64,000 nucleotides of DNA from Candidatus Flexifilum breve (GCA_016717205.1 JADKGC010000003.1:372001-436000), one strand, 5' to 3'. Positions 34,618 through 44,716 are shown, counted from the stretch's first letter. Translations and numbers: made by a program. Notes: generated from the sequence alone by a model not told the origin.

Positions 34618-35637
34618 ATGAAGTTCAGCCTTAAGTTCCTCACCTTGTTCGCCTTGTTGTTCGTCTTCGCCCTTGCGGTCTCCGCGCAGGATGCTACGCC
34701 GGAAGCCACCCCCGAAATGGTTGAGAAGTATTGCACGCCGGAAATCGCCGCGGAAAATCAGGCCGCTGGCATCACCATCCCTATGATCTCCAAGGGCTTC
34801 CAGCACCAGTTCTGGCAGGCCGTGCGGTTGGGCGCTGAACAGGCTGCCGAAGACTGCGGCGTCATCATGACCTTCGAAGGCCCCGAGAACGAATCGCAGG
34901 TTGACCGCCAGATGGACATGCTGCAGGCGGCACTCGACCTCGAGCCCGATGCTATCGGCTTCGCCGCGCTCGACAGCCAGGCGGCCATTCCGCTGCTGGA
35001 ACGCGCTCAAGAAGAAGGTATCCCGGTGGTCGGTTTCGACTCCGGCGTTGACAGCGACATCCCCGTGACCACCGCTACGACCGACAACGTGGCTGCCGCT
35101 GCCCTCGCCGCGGACGTCATGGCCGAACTGATCGGTGGCGAAGGTGAAGTTGCCGTGATCGCGCATGACCAGACCAGCCGCACCGGCATCGACCGCGTGA
35201 ATGGTTTCGTCAACCGCATCGAAGAAGCGTACCCGGACATCACCATTGTTGACGTGCAGTACGGTGGCGGCGACCAGCTCCGCTCGACCGACCTCGCCCG
35301 CAGCATCATCCTCGCCCACCCCGAACTCAAGGGCTTCTTCGGCGCGAACGAAGGCTCGATCATTGGTGTGCTGAACGCCGTGAGCGAACTCGATGTGGCC
35401 GACCAGCTCGCGATCATCGGCTATGACTCCGGCGCGCAGCAGATCGAAGCGATCCGCAGCGGCCTGCAGGATGGCGCGATCACGCAGAACCCGATCGGCA
35501 TCGGCTACAAGGCCGTGGAAGCCGCCGTGATGGCCCTGCGCGGTGAAGAAATCGAACCCGTCATCGACACCGGCTTCATGTACTACAACGCCGACAACAT
35601 CGACGACGAAGAAATCGTCGCCGTCCTCTACCAGTAA
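34618..35637 (+). CDS. Sugar ABC transporter substrate-binding protein (RbsB-like)
   Basis: 339 residues from ATG 34618 with TGGAG 7 bases upstream; a longer in-frame start puts 22 residues ahead of the signal peptide. Signal peptide LKFLTLFALLFVFALAVSAQ. Type I periplasmic-binding fold: ITIPMISKGFQHQFWQAVRLGAE, DAIGFAALDSQAAIPLLERA, VVGFDSG, TDNVAAAALAADVM, FGANEGSIIGVLNAV and IIGYDSGAQQIEAIR. It delivers a sugar to the permease encoded before it. The codon pattern is strikingly uniform, consistent with high expression. A 117-bp gap with a small hairpin (GCTCT/AGAGC, ~34562) precedes it. Confidence 0.94.
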   Translation: MKFSLKFLTLFALLFVFALAVSAQDATPEATPEMVEKYCTPEIAAENQAAGITIPMISKGFQHQFWQAVRLGAEQAAEDCGVIMTFEGPENESQVDRQMDMLQAALDLEPDAIGFAALDSQAAIPLLERAQEEGIPVVGFDSGVDSDIPVTTATTDNVAAAALAADVMAELIGGEGEVAVIAHDQTSRTGIDRVNGFVNRIEEAYPDITIVDVQYGGGDQLRSTDLARSIILAHPELKGFFGANEGSIIGVLNAVSELDVADQLAIIGYDSGAQQIEAIRSGLQDGAITQNPIGIGYKAVEAAVMALRGEEIEPVIDTGFMYYNADNIDDEEIVAVLYQ

Positions 35638-35659
35638 AACGGGCACTACACTGAAAGTT

Positions 35660-35687
35660 GTAGGGGCGGGCACCCACCCGCCCCTAC
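35660..35687 (+). terminator. GTAGGGGCGGG hairpin after the binding-protein gene
   Basis: 11-bp perfect stem (GTAGGGGCGGG / CCCGCCCCTAC) with a 6-nt loop, 22 bases past the stop. No T-run. Same repeat family as the hairpins at 6260, 30840 and 56933; may lower read-through into the LacI gene. Confidence 0.5.
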
Positions 35688-35745
35688 TCAACAGCGACCC
35701 AGCGCTGACTGTCACGGTTGAGACCGCAAGAGAGAACCCGCGAAT

Positions 35746-36783
35746 ATGTCGTCTGCCAGCAAGAAACGCACCACTATTCGTGATGTCGCCCGCCGTGCCC
35801 AAGTCGCCCCAATCACCGTCTCCCGGGTCGTCAACAACACCGGCTATATCAGCCCAGACACCCGGCAGCGGGTCGAAGCCGCGATTCAGGAACTCAACTA
35901 CATCCCCAACGCGCTCGCGCAAAGTCTCCGCTATCAAAAGACCAACATGGTGGCGTTGATCGTCACCGACATCACCAACCCCTTCTGGACGACGGTGGCG
36001 CGCGGCGTCGAAGATGCGTGCAACGAACACGACGTCAATGTGATCGTGTGCAATACCGACGAACGTCAGAACAAGCTCGAAAACTACATTAACCTGCTCT
36101 TGCAGCGGCAAATCGATGGTTTGATCGTCGTGCCGACCGAAGGCTATACCGGCTCGATGCTGGAAAACCTGTATACCAACCACGTGCCGAGCATTATCCT
36201 CGACCGGGTGCTGCCCAACTGGGATAAGCACACGGTGGTGCGCAGCGACAGCGTGCTCGGTGGCTACCTGCTGACGAAACACCTGCTCGATCTGGGGCAT
36301 CGCCGCATTATGCTGCTGTCAGGGAGTGATAACGTCTCGACGGGCGTCGAGCGCGCCGAGGGGTACAAACGCGCGCTGCTGGAAGCCGGGCTGCCGCTGG
36401 AACCCGAACTGATGTCCTTCGGCAAATTCACCCAGCACAGCGGTTATGAGCTCGCGGTGCACATGCTCAAGGATATTCACCCCCGCCCAACGGCGATTGT
36501 GACGGCGAACAACTTCATCGCCTTCGGCGCGCAAACTGCCCTTGATGAGTATGGTGTGCGCATCCCCGATGACATCTCGCTGACCACGTTTGATGATTTG
36601 CCCGAACAGATCAACCCGCGGCCATTCCTGACGAGCGTGATTCAGAATCCGTATTACATGGGGCAAGAGGCCGCGCAGCGCTTGATCGCGCGGTTAGAAG
36701 ACAGCGACGCGCCCGTCGAAGAAGTCATCGTCCCCGTAACGCTGATCGTCCGCCGCTCCAGTGGGCCGCCCGCGACCGCCTAA
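35746..36783 (+). CDS. LacI-family transcriptional regulator
   Basis: 345 residues. The N-terminal helix-turn-helix (TIRDVARRAQVAPITVSRVVNN, ~9-30) and hinge helix (YIPNALAQSLR) are canonical. The rest is a periplasmic-binding-type effector domain (VALIVTDITNPFWTTVARGVEDA, LIVVPTEGY, IPDDISLTTFDDLPEQINPRPFLTSV). It probably represses the sugar ABC operon through the palindrome at 31793 and may also control the rhamnose genes. The effector would be a sugar or its phosphate. It converges with the next kinase gene, 5 bp apart. Confidence 0.94.
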   Translation: MSSASKKRTTIRDVARRAQVAPITVSRVVNNTGYISPDTRQRVEAAIQELNYIPNALAQSLRYQKTNMVALIVTDITNPFWTTVARGVEDACNEHDVNVIVCNTDERQNKLENYINLLLQRQIDGLIVVPTEGYTGSMLENLYTNHVPSIILDRVLPNWDKHTVVRSDSVLGGYLLTKHLLDLGHRRIMLLSGSDNVSTGVERAEGYKRALLEAGLPLEPELMSFGKFTQHSGYELAVHMLKDIHPRPTAIVTANNFIAFGAQTALDEYGVRIPDDISLTTFDDLPEQINPRPFLTSVIQNPYYMGQEAAQRLIARLEDSDAPVEEVIVPVTLIVRRSSGPPATA

Positions 36784-36788
36784 AGTCT

Positions 36789-38771
36789 CTACTTCGGCAG
36801 TTCGACGATGAACGTCGTCCCCTGCCCGACCACGCTCTCCACCCGAATCGTCCCATTGTGGCGTTCCACACAGTCTTTGACGATGCTCAAGCCTAAGCCC
36901 GTGCCTTTGATCGCTTTGACGGAGGCCGCGCGGTAGAACGGCTCGAAGATGTGCGGCACATCATCGGGATCAATCCCCAAGCCGTGATCGATCACACGCA
37001 GCACCAGTCGATCAGCCGTCGCATCCAGTTCCAACCGCACTTCGCCTCCCTGCGGCGAATACTTGATCGCGTTCGTCAGCAAGTTCAGCAGAATGCGGCT
37101 GAGCAGAATCTCGTCGACTGTCGCCGTTTTGACGCCCCCCACGTTGAGGAATTTGAGCGTATGCCCCAGGCTGGTCTCGCTGATCTCGTCGACGCTGATC
37201 TGGCATAGGGCGTCCAGATTTACGAGCGCGGGGTGGAAGATGCGGTGGTTCAGGTTGCTGTTGACCAGCCCGACCGTATCGTCCAGCAGTTCCAGCGCAT
37301 ACTGCAACTGCCGCCCGATGCTGTCCAGCTTTTGCTGGCGCACTTCGAGACTCAAACGGTCGAAGTAGCGGCTGAGAATGTCCTTCGCCACGGAGATCAC
37401 CGAGAGCGGCGTGCGCAAATCGTGCGACAGCGCGGAGATCGTGCGCACGATCAGGAAGTTCTGCTCCTGTTCGCGGCGGAAGCGCGACTTGAGGCGCTCG
37501 TGTTCCAGCAGGAGCTGCTCGGTGCGCTCGCGTTCGGTCACATCCTGCTTGACGGCGATAAAATGCGTGATCTCGCCCGCGCTGTTGCGCACCGGCGTAA
37601 TCGTCTGTTCTTCGGTATACAGCGTGCCATCTTTGCGGCGGTTGGTGAGGCGACCCATCCACACCTGACCCGACAAGATCGTATCCCACATCACGGAATA
37701 GAATTCGTCGTCATAGAACCCGGAGCGCACCAGCGCATTCGGATTTTTGCCGCGCGCTTCTTCCAGCGAATACCCGGTCATGCGCGTGAAGGCTGGGTTC
37801 ACCCACTGGATGTAGCCGTTGCGGTCGGCGATCATGATGGCGTTGGCAGTCGCTTCGAGCGCGGAATAGCGCAGTTCGAGCAGTTCCTGCGTCTTGCGGT
37901 CATCGGTCACATCGGATGCGATGCCGACGATGCGCTGCGGTTGCCCGTCGGCGTCGCGCACCAACCACGCGCGGACGCTCACCCAGCGCATTTCGCCATC
38001 CGGGCGCAGAATCGGGAATTCGCGTTCGCTCCACCCAGTTGCGGCCACTTCGCGCTCGATCTCATCCAGCGCATCGGCGTGCTGCGGATGTACCACTTTG
38101 CGCCAAATTGGTGCGCCTGTATAAAACTCCTCGATTGAGCGCCCGGTGATAGTCTGCACCGCCGAACTGACATAGAGGGGCTTAGAATCGGGGATGGTGA
38201 TCGACCAGACGACATCTTCGACCGAATCCAGTACTTCGCGCATCAGGGTTTCGCTGTGCAAGAGTGCCGCCTCCGTCCGTTTCCGGTCGGTGATGTCACG
38301 CGTCATCCCCATAATCTGTGTGACCTGTCCCTGCTCATTGCGAATGGGCACAGCCGTAAGCAGCACCCAGACCGTCGCACCGTCTTTGCGCACCATGCGG
38401 AACTCGGCGCGCGTGACCGACTCGCCATTGATCACCCGCTGGTACACGGGCAGCGCCACCATCATGTCTTCGGGATGTATCATGCCCATCGCCTGTTCGG
38501 CGGGCATGTCCATCAGTTCATCAACGGTGTAGCCGAGGACTTCGGCATGGATCGGGTTTGCGTAGGTATAACCCCCATCCAGGCTGTGCAGCGAGATGGG
38601 GTCATGGCTGTTTTCGATGATCAGGCGGTAGAGCGATTCCTGCGTTTGCGCAGGCGTGGGCGGAGGATCCAGCAACCGAGTCACCAATTCGTCAACCGTA
38701 CAGCCCTCTTGGGCAGCGCGTTGCACCAAAGACTCGAGGGTCTTGGGGCTTATTTCCAATATATTGGCCAT
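36789..38771 (-). CDS. Soluble triple-PAS histidine kinase
   Basis: 660 residues, no membrane span. Residues 1-40 are a short helical lead. Three PAS domains occupy about 45-170, 175-300 and 305-425, each ending in a DITDRK / DVTDDRK / DVTERER exit. HisKA has acceptor His450 in SALSHDLRTP, and HATPase has NAIKYSP, DHGLGIDP and GTGLGLSIV. It senses an intracellular cue, perhaps redox or a small molecule; no cofactor motif was recognised. No receiver gene is adjacent. It sits between the LacI gene and the glycosidase cluster. Confidence 0.92.
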   Translation of the reverse strand: MANILEISPKTLESLVQRAAQEGCTVDELVTRLLDPPPTPAQTQESLYRLIIENSHDPISLHSLDGGYTYANPIHAEVLGYTVDELMDMPAEQAMGMIHPEDMMVALPVYQRVINGESVTRAEFRMVRKDGATVWVLLTAVPIRNEQGQVTQIMGMTRDITDRKRTEAALLHSETLMREVLDSVEDVVWSITIPDSKPLYVSSAVQTITGRSIEEFYTGAPIWRKVVHPQHADALDEIEREVAATGWSEREFPILRPDGEMRWVSVRAWLVRDADGQPQRIVGIASDVTDDRKTQELLELRYSALEATANAIMIADRNGYIQWVNPAFTRMTGYSLEEARGKNPNALVRSGFYDDEFYSVMWDTILSGQVWMGRLTNRRKDGTLYTEEQTITPVRNSAGEITHFIAVKQDVTERERTEQLLLEHERLKSRFRREQEQNFLIVRTISALSHDLRTPLSVISVAKDILSRYFDRLSLEVRQQKLDSIGRQLQYALELLDDTVGLVNSNLNHRIFHPALVNLDALCQISVDEISETSLGHTLKFLNVGGVKTATVDEILLSRILLNLLTNAIKYSPQGGEVRLELDATADRLVLRVIDHGLGIDPDDVPHIFEPFYRAASVKAIKGTGLGLSIVKDCVERHNGTIRVESVVGQGTTFIVELPK

Positions 38772-38831
38772 ACAGCTATCCGCAAGTGTCTATTTGTTTC
38801 ACTGTACCACGATTCACCGGGGGCAAAGCGG

Positions 38832-40940
38832 TTAATCTTTCTTCATGAACCTTAATTTTTTCCGCAGATCGGTGATCTCTGGATTGCTCGTGAATAGGCC
38901 CCAGAGCAGCCCGCTGCGCTGATTCTCGATCATGGCAGTCACCGGCCCCTGATTCAGCCCCATGTAGATGCCGGAGACCCAATCGCGACTGGGGTTGATC
39001 GCATCCCGGAAGCCATAAATATCCCACAGCGACGCGCCGAACTCGCGATAGAAGTGCTTGAGCGCGCGCAGCGATTCGTCGGGCGTGTAGGGGAAACAGG
39101 CCAGCGCCCCGGTCGGCGTGATGGTGCCGCTGTCGTTCTTGGGGTTGGCTTCGCGCGGGGAATAGCCCGCGTAATCGTCGCTGGCCGTCAGTCCCCAGCA
39201 CGACTCGCTGTAGCCCCCATAGCCGCCCGGATTCGCCACACAGTACCGGTAATTGATCAGCGTGATGTTGCGGTTGTTCTCGAAGTAATCGCAGTAGCCG
39301 TCGTGCAAGCCGCGCGGGTCACAGCCGAGATACGAGTAATGCGTGAAGAACAGCGGCCCACCCGGCCCCACGCCGACCTCCAACTGGATGTCATAGTAGG
39401 TTTGCCCGTTGGTGTACTGATTGCCCGCTGTCGTCTGCCCCCAGCCCTCGCGGTATTCGCGGGCGATCTCCGCCTGCGACGCCCACCCGCTGTAGTACAC
39501 TTCGGGCGGAATCGGATGTGTGGGCGAAGCCAGCGCCAGCAAATAGGCGATATGCGTCTCATTCCAGCCGATCAAGCGATGATTGATGTGCCATTCGTGA
39601 TCCGGCGACCAGTGCCAGTACAAAAACGCCGGGTCCGCCGGGTTGCGATACCAGTCCCACTCGACTTCTTCCCATAGACGCGTGATGCGGGCGCGCAGGC
39701 TGCGCTCCTCCTCGGTGTCACGGTCGAAGTACTGCCGCGCGGTCAGCAGCGCCTGCACGATGAAGGCGGTCTCGACCAGATCACCCCCGTTATCGTATTT
39801 GCCGAACTCGGGGATCGTCTTACCCGTGCGCCCGTCGAGGAAATGCGACCACACCCCGTGGTAGCGATCCGCGCCTTCGAGAAACGTCAGCGCCTTGCGC
39901 ATCCGCTCGATCAACTGCTGGCGCGTGATGAAGCCGCGTTCCGCCCCCACCAGCCACGTATAAATGCCGAACCCCGACGCGCCGAGCGCAATCTCATGCG
40001 GATCACCGGGGATGCATTCCAGCGCCAGCCCGGCATCGGCATGCGCGCCTTCCCAGTAGTAGCGAAAGTGCGCTTCCTGCACCATCGTCAGCAGTTCGTC
40101 ATCGGTGAATGGGCGCGTCTCCGCGCTGACCACCGCCGACGGCGCTGACGCAACATACGCCTGATTCACCGCGCGCACCCGGAAATACACCGTCTGGCTG
40201 ACGTCGACATGTGCGGCGTAGCGGCTGTAATGCGGGTGCTGAATGCCGACCGCCGTGAACTGTTCGCCATCGCTCGACTGCTCCACCAGCACATACTGCA
40301 CGTTGGGATCGTTCACCGCGTCCCAGGTCAGGTCGACGTGGCGCTCAAAGCCGCGCGCGCTCAACCCGCTGGGCGCGCTGACCGGAACATCCGCGCTCAA
40401 CGTGCACACCTTGATCTCGTCGATATACAGGGTGTGCGGCACGCCGTCGTCGATGCTCTGGTTGAACATAATGCCGCGCAGATCGCCAAAGTCGAACGCT
40501 TCAGTCGAGGTGTCAAAGGCGCTGAAGGGGATGCACAGTTGCACCCACTGCCGCGCGGGCAGCCCATCGATCACATGATGCAGCCGCACCGACCGCCCCC
40601 ACCCCTCTTTGAAGACGTGCATCATCGGCAGCGCGCGCCCCTCAATCGGCTCGGCGGCGTACAACCAGAAGCACAAGTGATCGCCCTGCAAGCTCGTTTT
40701 GCGCCCGCGCCACTGTTCGACCAGAATTTCGGCTGTCCACGCGCCGCCGCGGTTCGACGTCCACGAGAGTTCGAGCGCGTTTGGCGGGCTGATCCACTGT
40801 TCGCGTGTGACGGGCAGTTTGCCGTCCACCGCTTTAAGCGTGCTCGGCGCGCACGCCCACGTTTGGGTATGGTTGCAGCTTCCGTCACGGCGGCTGTTGG
40901 CGAACACCAGATGAGCGTAAGTGTGGTCAGGGGTGAGCAT
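38832..40940 (-). CDS. Glucoamylase-like (GH144-type) glycoside hydrolase, apparently cytosolic
   Basis: 702 residues from ATG 40940 with TCAGGA upstream; a TTG 33 bases earlier is less likely. No signal peptide. Domain plan: N-terminal beta-sandwich (~1-190, carbohydrate-binding-like), fibronectin type III (~195-285, VSAPSGLSARGFERHVDLTWD...), then a catalytic (alpha/alpha)6 domain (~290-702) of the glucoamylase-like type (GFGIYTWLVGAERGFITR, GTITPTGALACFPYTP, GQGPVTAMIENQRSGLLW-like LNQGPVTAMIENQRSG). Known relatives in GH144 cut beta-1,2-glucans; substrate here is unproven. The upstream secreted paralogue suggests outside and inside steps on the same glycan. Confidence 0.8.
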   Translation of the reverse strand: MLTPDHTYAHLVFANSRRDGSCNHTQTWACAPSTLKAVDGKLPVTREQWISPPNALELSWTSNRGGAWTAEILVEQWRGRKTSLQGDHLCFWLYAAEPIEGRALPMMHVFKEGWGRSVRLHHVIDGLPARQWVQLCIPFSAFDTSTEAFDFGDLRGIMFNQSIDDGVPHTLYIDEIKVCTLSADVPVSAPSGLSARGFERHVDLTWDAVNDPNVQYVLVEQSSDGEQFTAVGIQHPHYSRYAAHVDVSQTVYFRVRAVNQAYVASAPSAVVSAETRPFTDDELLTMVQEAHFRYYWEGAHADAGLALECIPGDPHEIALGASGFGIYTWLVGAERGFITRQQLIERMRKALTFLEGADRYHGVWSHFLDGRTGKTIPEFGKYDNGGDLVETAFIVQALLTARQYFDRDTEEERSLRARITRLWEEVEWDWYRNPADPAFLYWHWSPDHEWHINHRLIGWNETHIAYLLALASPTHPIPPEVYYSGWASQAEIAREYREGWGQTTAGNQYTNGQTYYDIQLEVGVGPGGPLFFTHYSYLGCDPRGLHDGYCDYFENNRNITLINYRYCVANPGGYGGYSESCWGLTASDDYAGYSPREANPKNDSGTITPTGALACFPYTPDESLRALKHFYREFGASLWDIYGFRDAINPSRDWVSGIYMGLNQGPVTAMIENQRSGLLWGLFTSNPEITDLRKKLRFMKKD

Positions 40941-40993
40941 CTTTTTTATCCTGAGGTTTAGAAGAGGATTCAATATTCAAGTTACATTTATAC

Positions 40994-41023
40994 GTGACGG
41001 GACAGCCGGCGCTGTCCCGTCAC
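40994..41023 (-). terminator. Strong hairpin between the two glucoamylase-like genes
   Basis: GTGACGGGACAGC and its complement form a 13-bp perfect stem with CGGC loop, 20 bases past the secreted glycosidase stop. No T-run follows. Confidence 0.55.
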
Positions 41024-41042
41024 CGATTTCAGTTCGCGGCGC

Positions 41043-43409
41043 TTACGGACCACCAACCTCTGCTAGATAGGTGGGCGTCACAGCATAATCGCCGGCGCTC
41101 GTGCCAAAGCCCATCGCCGTGATGGCGTTCTGGATGTTCGGATTGGCCATGAACAGCTCCCACACGAAGCCATCCTGCGCATTGACGAGATTGAGCAGGA
41201 TATCGCCCTGATCGATGCCAATGTGATCGCGCGAGTACCAATCGGCGTCCTCGTTGATAGCGCTGACAAAGCCATACTCGCGCCACGCCAGCGAACCGTA
41301 TTCGGTCAGCACGGCGCGCATGCCAGCGAGCGCGATCCCCGGCGTGAACGGCAGGCACGAGGCGGCGGCATAGGGCGCAATGGTACCGTCGTGATTGTTA
41401 TTCCACGCCCCATACGCGCGGTAGCCCTCGGGGCCATCCGAAGCGCTCAAGCCCCACACGCCGTTACCATACGTCGCGTATTCATCGCTGTGATCGACGG
41501 CGAACTGCTGATTACGCACGCACGCCAGCGTCGTATTATTGCCGTAGTTGGCGTAGTGATCGTCCTGACCGCGCACGTCGAGGAAGGCTAGCGGGTACTG
41601 GTAGACGAACAGCGGTTCACCCGCCAAATAGATATAGGCACCATCGCGATTGACCGGACGATCCCAGAATTCCCACGCAATCGGCGGGACGGGATGGGTC
41701 GGCGAGCCAATCGCCAGCGCGTACAGGATCATACTCTCGTCAAAATGATCCCACGCCGCGCCGAGATACCCGCCCGACGGCGTCCAGCCCATACGCACGA
41801 GCGCGCCGCCAGGCGCCATCCAGTCCCATTCGACATTCGCGTAGAGTTGATCCGCCAGTGCCGCGACTTCGGTATCGGCGAAATACTGCCCGCTCACGAG
41901 TGCGCCCGCGACCAGCAGCGCGGTATCAATCGACGACAGTTCGCTGCTCCATTCGCGTTCACCCGTCCGCATGTTGACGAAGTGATAGAAGAAGCCATGC
42001 GTCCCCTCGACGCCACCGCTCGTGAAGGTTTGCAGTGTCGTCAGCGCCCGCTGATAGCCTTCGTCATACGTGATCCACCCGCGATCCACGCCGATGGGCA
42101 GCGCCGCCAGCGCAAACCCGACCGCCGCGATGCTTGCCACCGAGTCCGGCGTGCTGCGGTCTTTGACGAGGCCGTTCTCCGGGTTGGCTTCCAGCCAGAA
42201 ATATTCAAAAGTTGCCCGCGCCACCGCATCGATGAAATCGGCATCATTCATGGCGAGCAAGTCGGCCACTTCCTGATCGTACTCGTTCCCACTGACCGTC
42301 TCGATCAAGCCACCCAACGCCGCCGTACCGAGATAAAACGGCTCGGTCAGCGGGATTTTGCTGCCGTCATCCTTGAAGAATGAGAAATACAGGTTGTACA
42401 CGTGCTCCGCGTTCAGATCACGCATGGCTTCGTGCAGCGGGTAGCTGATGGTGTTCCAACCGGGCTGCGCGTCGCTGCTGCTGAACACGCCCGCGATCCA
42501 CACAAAGCCGCCGTTCGTCACATCGGCCATGCCGAGAAAGAAGTTATTCGGGTTATCGACATTCGATTCGGGCAAATACACCTGCAGGTCAAGCGTCGTA
42601 TAGTTCGCCCACGCGGCTAAGTCCGCGCCGGGCAGCCCAAAGGCGATCTTGGTTTCCTCACTGGAGCCGCCCGGCGTCACCATGAGCGCGGGCACGCCCT
42701 CGACATTACCGAGGGCTACGCTCGACCCGGTGTTGTCGTCGCCGATCGTGCTCAGGTCGCGATTCGGCCAGTCGGACCAGACCTCGATTGAGCTAACGGT
42801 GGTCTCCGCTTGCTCGACGCCAACGAGATACAGGTGCCCGAGGTAGATCGGCTGCGTGAGCGGCGTTTTGTCGCCGTTCGCTTCGTAGAAGAACGAGAGA
42901 TAGACGTTATAGCGGTGATCGGCGGTCAGCGCCTGCATCGTGGGCAGGATCGGATAGTTCACCGTCACCCAACCAGAGGTGCCGCTGGCCTCGCCAAACA
43001 CACCTTCCACCCACGTGAACGAGCCGCCCGTCACATCCGCCAGGCCGAGGAAGAATGTGTTCGGGTTGCGAATGTTTTCGTCGGGCAGCAGCACGTCAAG
43101 CGCGAGCGAATCGGCGTTCGCCCAATCGGCGAGAGTCGCACCGCGAAACGGTACGGCGATTTTCGTCTCGTCGCTCGCGCCGCTCGGCATGAGCAGCAGC
43201 GACGACTCGCCCAGCGGCGTGGAGTCACCCGCGACCAACGAAACTTCCGACCCGCTGCCGTCGCTCCCGATTTCCGTGATCGGTTTCTGATCCCACGGCA
43301 TCCACACCACCGGTTCAGTTTGAGCGCTAAGCGGCCCAAGGCCGAAGCTGAAGAAAAAGAGTCCAACGAGTATGAGCAAAAAAAGTCTGTTCCAGCGGCT
43401 TGTTTTCAC
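41043..43409 (-). CDS. Secreted glucoamylase-like glycoside hydrolase with two N-terminal binding-type repeats
   Basis: 788 residues from GTG 43409, preferred because GGAG lies 7 bases before it; a start at 43430 would add seven residues. Signal peptide 1-29 (LFLLILVGLFFFSFG). Two tandem ~165-residue beta domains (about 33-203 and 212-375) share NFFLGMADVTNGGFVWIAGVF-type sequence and probably bind polysaccharide. The catalytic (alpha/alpha)6 domain (~390-788) matches the glucoamylase-like family: ATFEYFWLEANPENGLVKDRS, GFYYHFVNM-like FFYHFVNMRTG, GLSASDGPEGYRAYGAWNNNHDGT and GIDQGDILLNLVNAQDGF. Probably the extracellular step for a beta-glucan. Confidence 0.82.
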   Translation of the reverse strand: MKTSRWNRLFLLILVGLFFFSFGLGPLSAQTEPVVWMPWDQKPITEIGSDGSGSEVSLVAGDSTPLGESSLLLMPSGASDETKIAVPFRGATLADWANADSLALDVLLPDENIRNPNTFFLGLADVTGGSFTWVEGVFGEASGTSGWVTVNYPILPTMQALTADHRYNVYLSFFYEANGDKTPLTQPIYLGHLYLVGVEQAETTVSSIEVWSDWPNRDLSTIGDDNTGSSVALGNVEGVPALMVTPGGSSEETKIAFGLPGADLAAWANYTTLDLQVYLPESNVDNPNNFFLGMADVTNGGFVWIAGVFSSSDAQPGWNTISYPLHEAMRDLNAEHVYNLYFSFFKDDGSKIPLTEPFYLGTAALGGLIETVSGNEYDQEVADLLAMNDADFIDAVARATFEYFWLEANPENGLVKDRSTPDSVASIAAVGFALAALPIGVDRGWITYDEGYQRALTTLQTFTSGGVEGTHGFFYHFVNMRTGEREWSSELSSIDTALLVAGALVSGQYFADTEVAALADQLYANVEWDWMAPGGALVRMGWTPSGGYLGAAWDHFDESMILYALAIGSPTHPVPPIAWEFWDRPVNRDGAYIYLAGEPLFVYQYPLAFLDVRGQDDHYANYGNNTTLACVRNQQFAVDHSDEYATYGNGVWGLSASDGPEGYRAYGAWNNNHDGTIAPYAAASCLPFTPGIALAGMRAVLTEYGSLAWREYGFVSAINEDADWYSRDHIGIDQGDILLNLVNAQDGFVWELFMANPNIQNAITAMGFGTSAGDYAVTPTYLAEVGGP

Positions 43410-43452
43410 AAATAATCTCCATTCCAGCACAACTTAGTATAAGTAAAAATGT

Positions 43453-43478
43453 GCCGGGGCGCGATCACCGCGCCCGGC
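43453..43478 (-). terminator. Hairpin plus T-run after the GH99-like gene
   Basis: On the minus strand GCCGGGCGCG pairs with CGCGCCCCGGC (one bulge), closely followed by ATTTTTACT; 25 bases past the stop. The best intrinsic-terminator candidate in the window. Confidence 0.6.
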
Positions 43479-43502
43479 CATTTCCAACTCAAGTGGAACG
43501 AA

Positions 43503-44438
43503 TTACTGCCCGCTCTCCCATGCGGCGACCAGCGGCCGCAGGATGTCGAGCGACTGCGAGCCATACACCTGACTCGGTTCGATGTGCGAGTTTTCGAAAT
43601 ACTCGTTCCAGCTCACGATGAGGATGATGCTTGCGCCGCTGGCAACCGCGCCATTCCAACTGTTGGTCAGGAATTCGCCATTGTTGCGGGCGCGCGGTGT
43701 GGTCGGGTTGGTGCGTCCGGCAATCGCCGATTCATCCCAACCAGGGTGCACGGTCGGCGTGTAGAACCATCCGCCGGCCTGATTCGTCCGCCGCATCCAC
43801 TGCGAAGCGGTCGCCGCCGGGTTGCCCGCCCAGGCCGTATTGAACAGGTACAGGCCGTCGAATGCGGGCATCAAGCCCGTACGCGTGCCTTCCATCACCC
43901 AGATCGTATTGCGATTCGGGTCGACCTGCTGGCGAATCGCCTGCCACTGCGCCAGCGTGAAGCGCCCCTGATTCCAGAAGTAGATCACGGGTTTGTCCTG
44001 AAAGCGCAGGTAGCCGCCGTGATTCGCGCGGTCGTTGATCAGGTAAGCCAGCGACTGCGTCACCTCGTCGACGGTTGCGTTGTAGCCGGGGTCCTGCATA
44101 TCGACCACCGCGCCCGCGTGGAAACCCCGTGCCGCCGCCTGATCGAGCAGCATGTTGAAGACCTGGTGTGTCAAGTTGTCGTTCTTGGGTCCAAACCAGC
44201 TCATCAGGAAGGCATCGATGCCGACGCTGCGCGCCTCGTCAATCTGGCGACCGAGCGCGCCCGCATCCCGCGAGTCATACGGCGCAGCCGGACGATCCGC
44301 GAGCCGCGCATCCCCCCACGATTCGCCCGTATACCAGCCGAAGTAGAACGCGTAGACCTGGCGGCCTTCCTGAGCACTCAGCGGCACGGCAGAAAGCAAA
44401 AGCGCGATCACCAGCAGCAGAAAACCTCGTTTAAACAT
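43503..44438 (-). CDS. Secreted GH99-like glycoside hydrolase
   Basis: 311 residues from ATG 44438 (AGGTG 9 bases upstream). Signal peptide MFKRGFLLLVIALLLSAVPLSAQ. Begins with QVYAFYFGWY and has IDAFLMSWFGPKNDNLTHQVFNMLL, GHAGGYLRFQDKPVIYFW-like GGYLRFQDKPVIYFWN and a terminal SWNEYFENSHIEPSQ, all typical of the GH99-like barrel. Known GH99 members are endo-alpha-1,2-mannosidases and mannanases; GH99-like proteins include rhamnan-related enzymes, so the linkage cannot be fixed here. Likely co-expressed with the downstream secreted glycosidase. Confidence 0.78.
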   Translation of the reverse strand: MFKRGFLLLVIALLLSAVPLSAQEGRQVYAFYFGWYTGESWGDARLADRPAAPYDSRDAGALGRQIDEARSVGIDAFLMSWFGPKNDNLTHQVFNMLLDQAAARGFHAGAVVDMQDPGYNATVDEVTQSLAYLINDRANHGGYLRFQDKPVIYFWNQGRFTLAQWQAIRQQVDPNRNTIWVMEGTRTGLMPAFDGLYLFNTAWAGNPAATASQWMRRTNQAGGWFYTPTVHPGWDESAIAGRTNPTTPRARNNGEFLTNSWNGAVASGASIILIVSWNEYFENSHIEPSQVYGSQSLDILRPLVAAWESGQ

Positions 44439-44716
44439 GTGTAGCTTCACCTTTATCTCGGTACACCAACGATCAATGTTAGCGGAGCGCCTCCCGTTTG
44501 CCGAGAGCGCACTTTACAAATTTCATACGCCATTAGTACTACTTCTACCGTGCATCCTCGGAGTAGCAGAGCAAATACGCTCGCTTACACCGATTATGGC
44601 ACGGGTGATCGGCGAAAAAGCGTAATGTTGCCGGAGGCGGACAAAAGCAAACAGACGCGCTGTATGGCGTCTGCTGTTTTAGGTAACGTCAGTTAGGGAT
44701 AAGACTCGTTCGCGCC

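Noticed and set aside
34588..36300. Long minus-strand open frame (570 codons)
   Set aside because: It is antisense to the sugar-binding protein and LacI genes, has no domain signature and reflects GC-rich codon bias.
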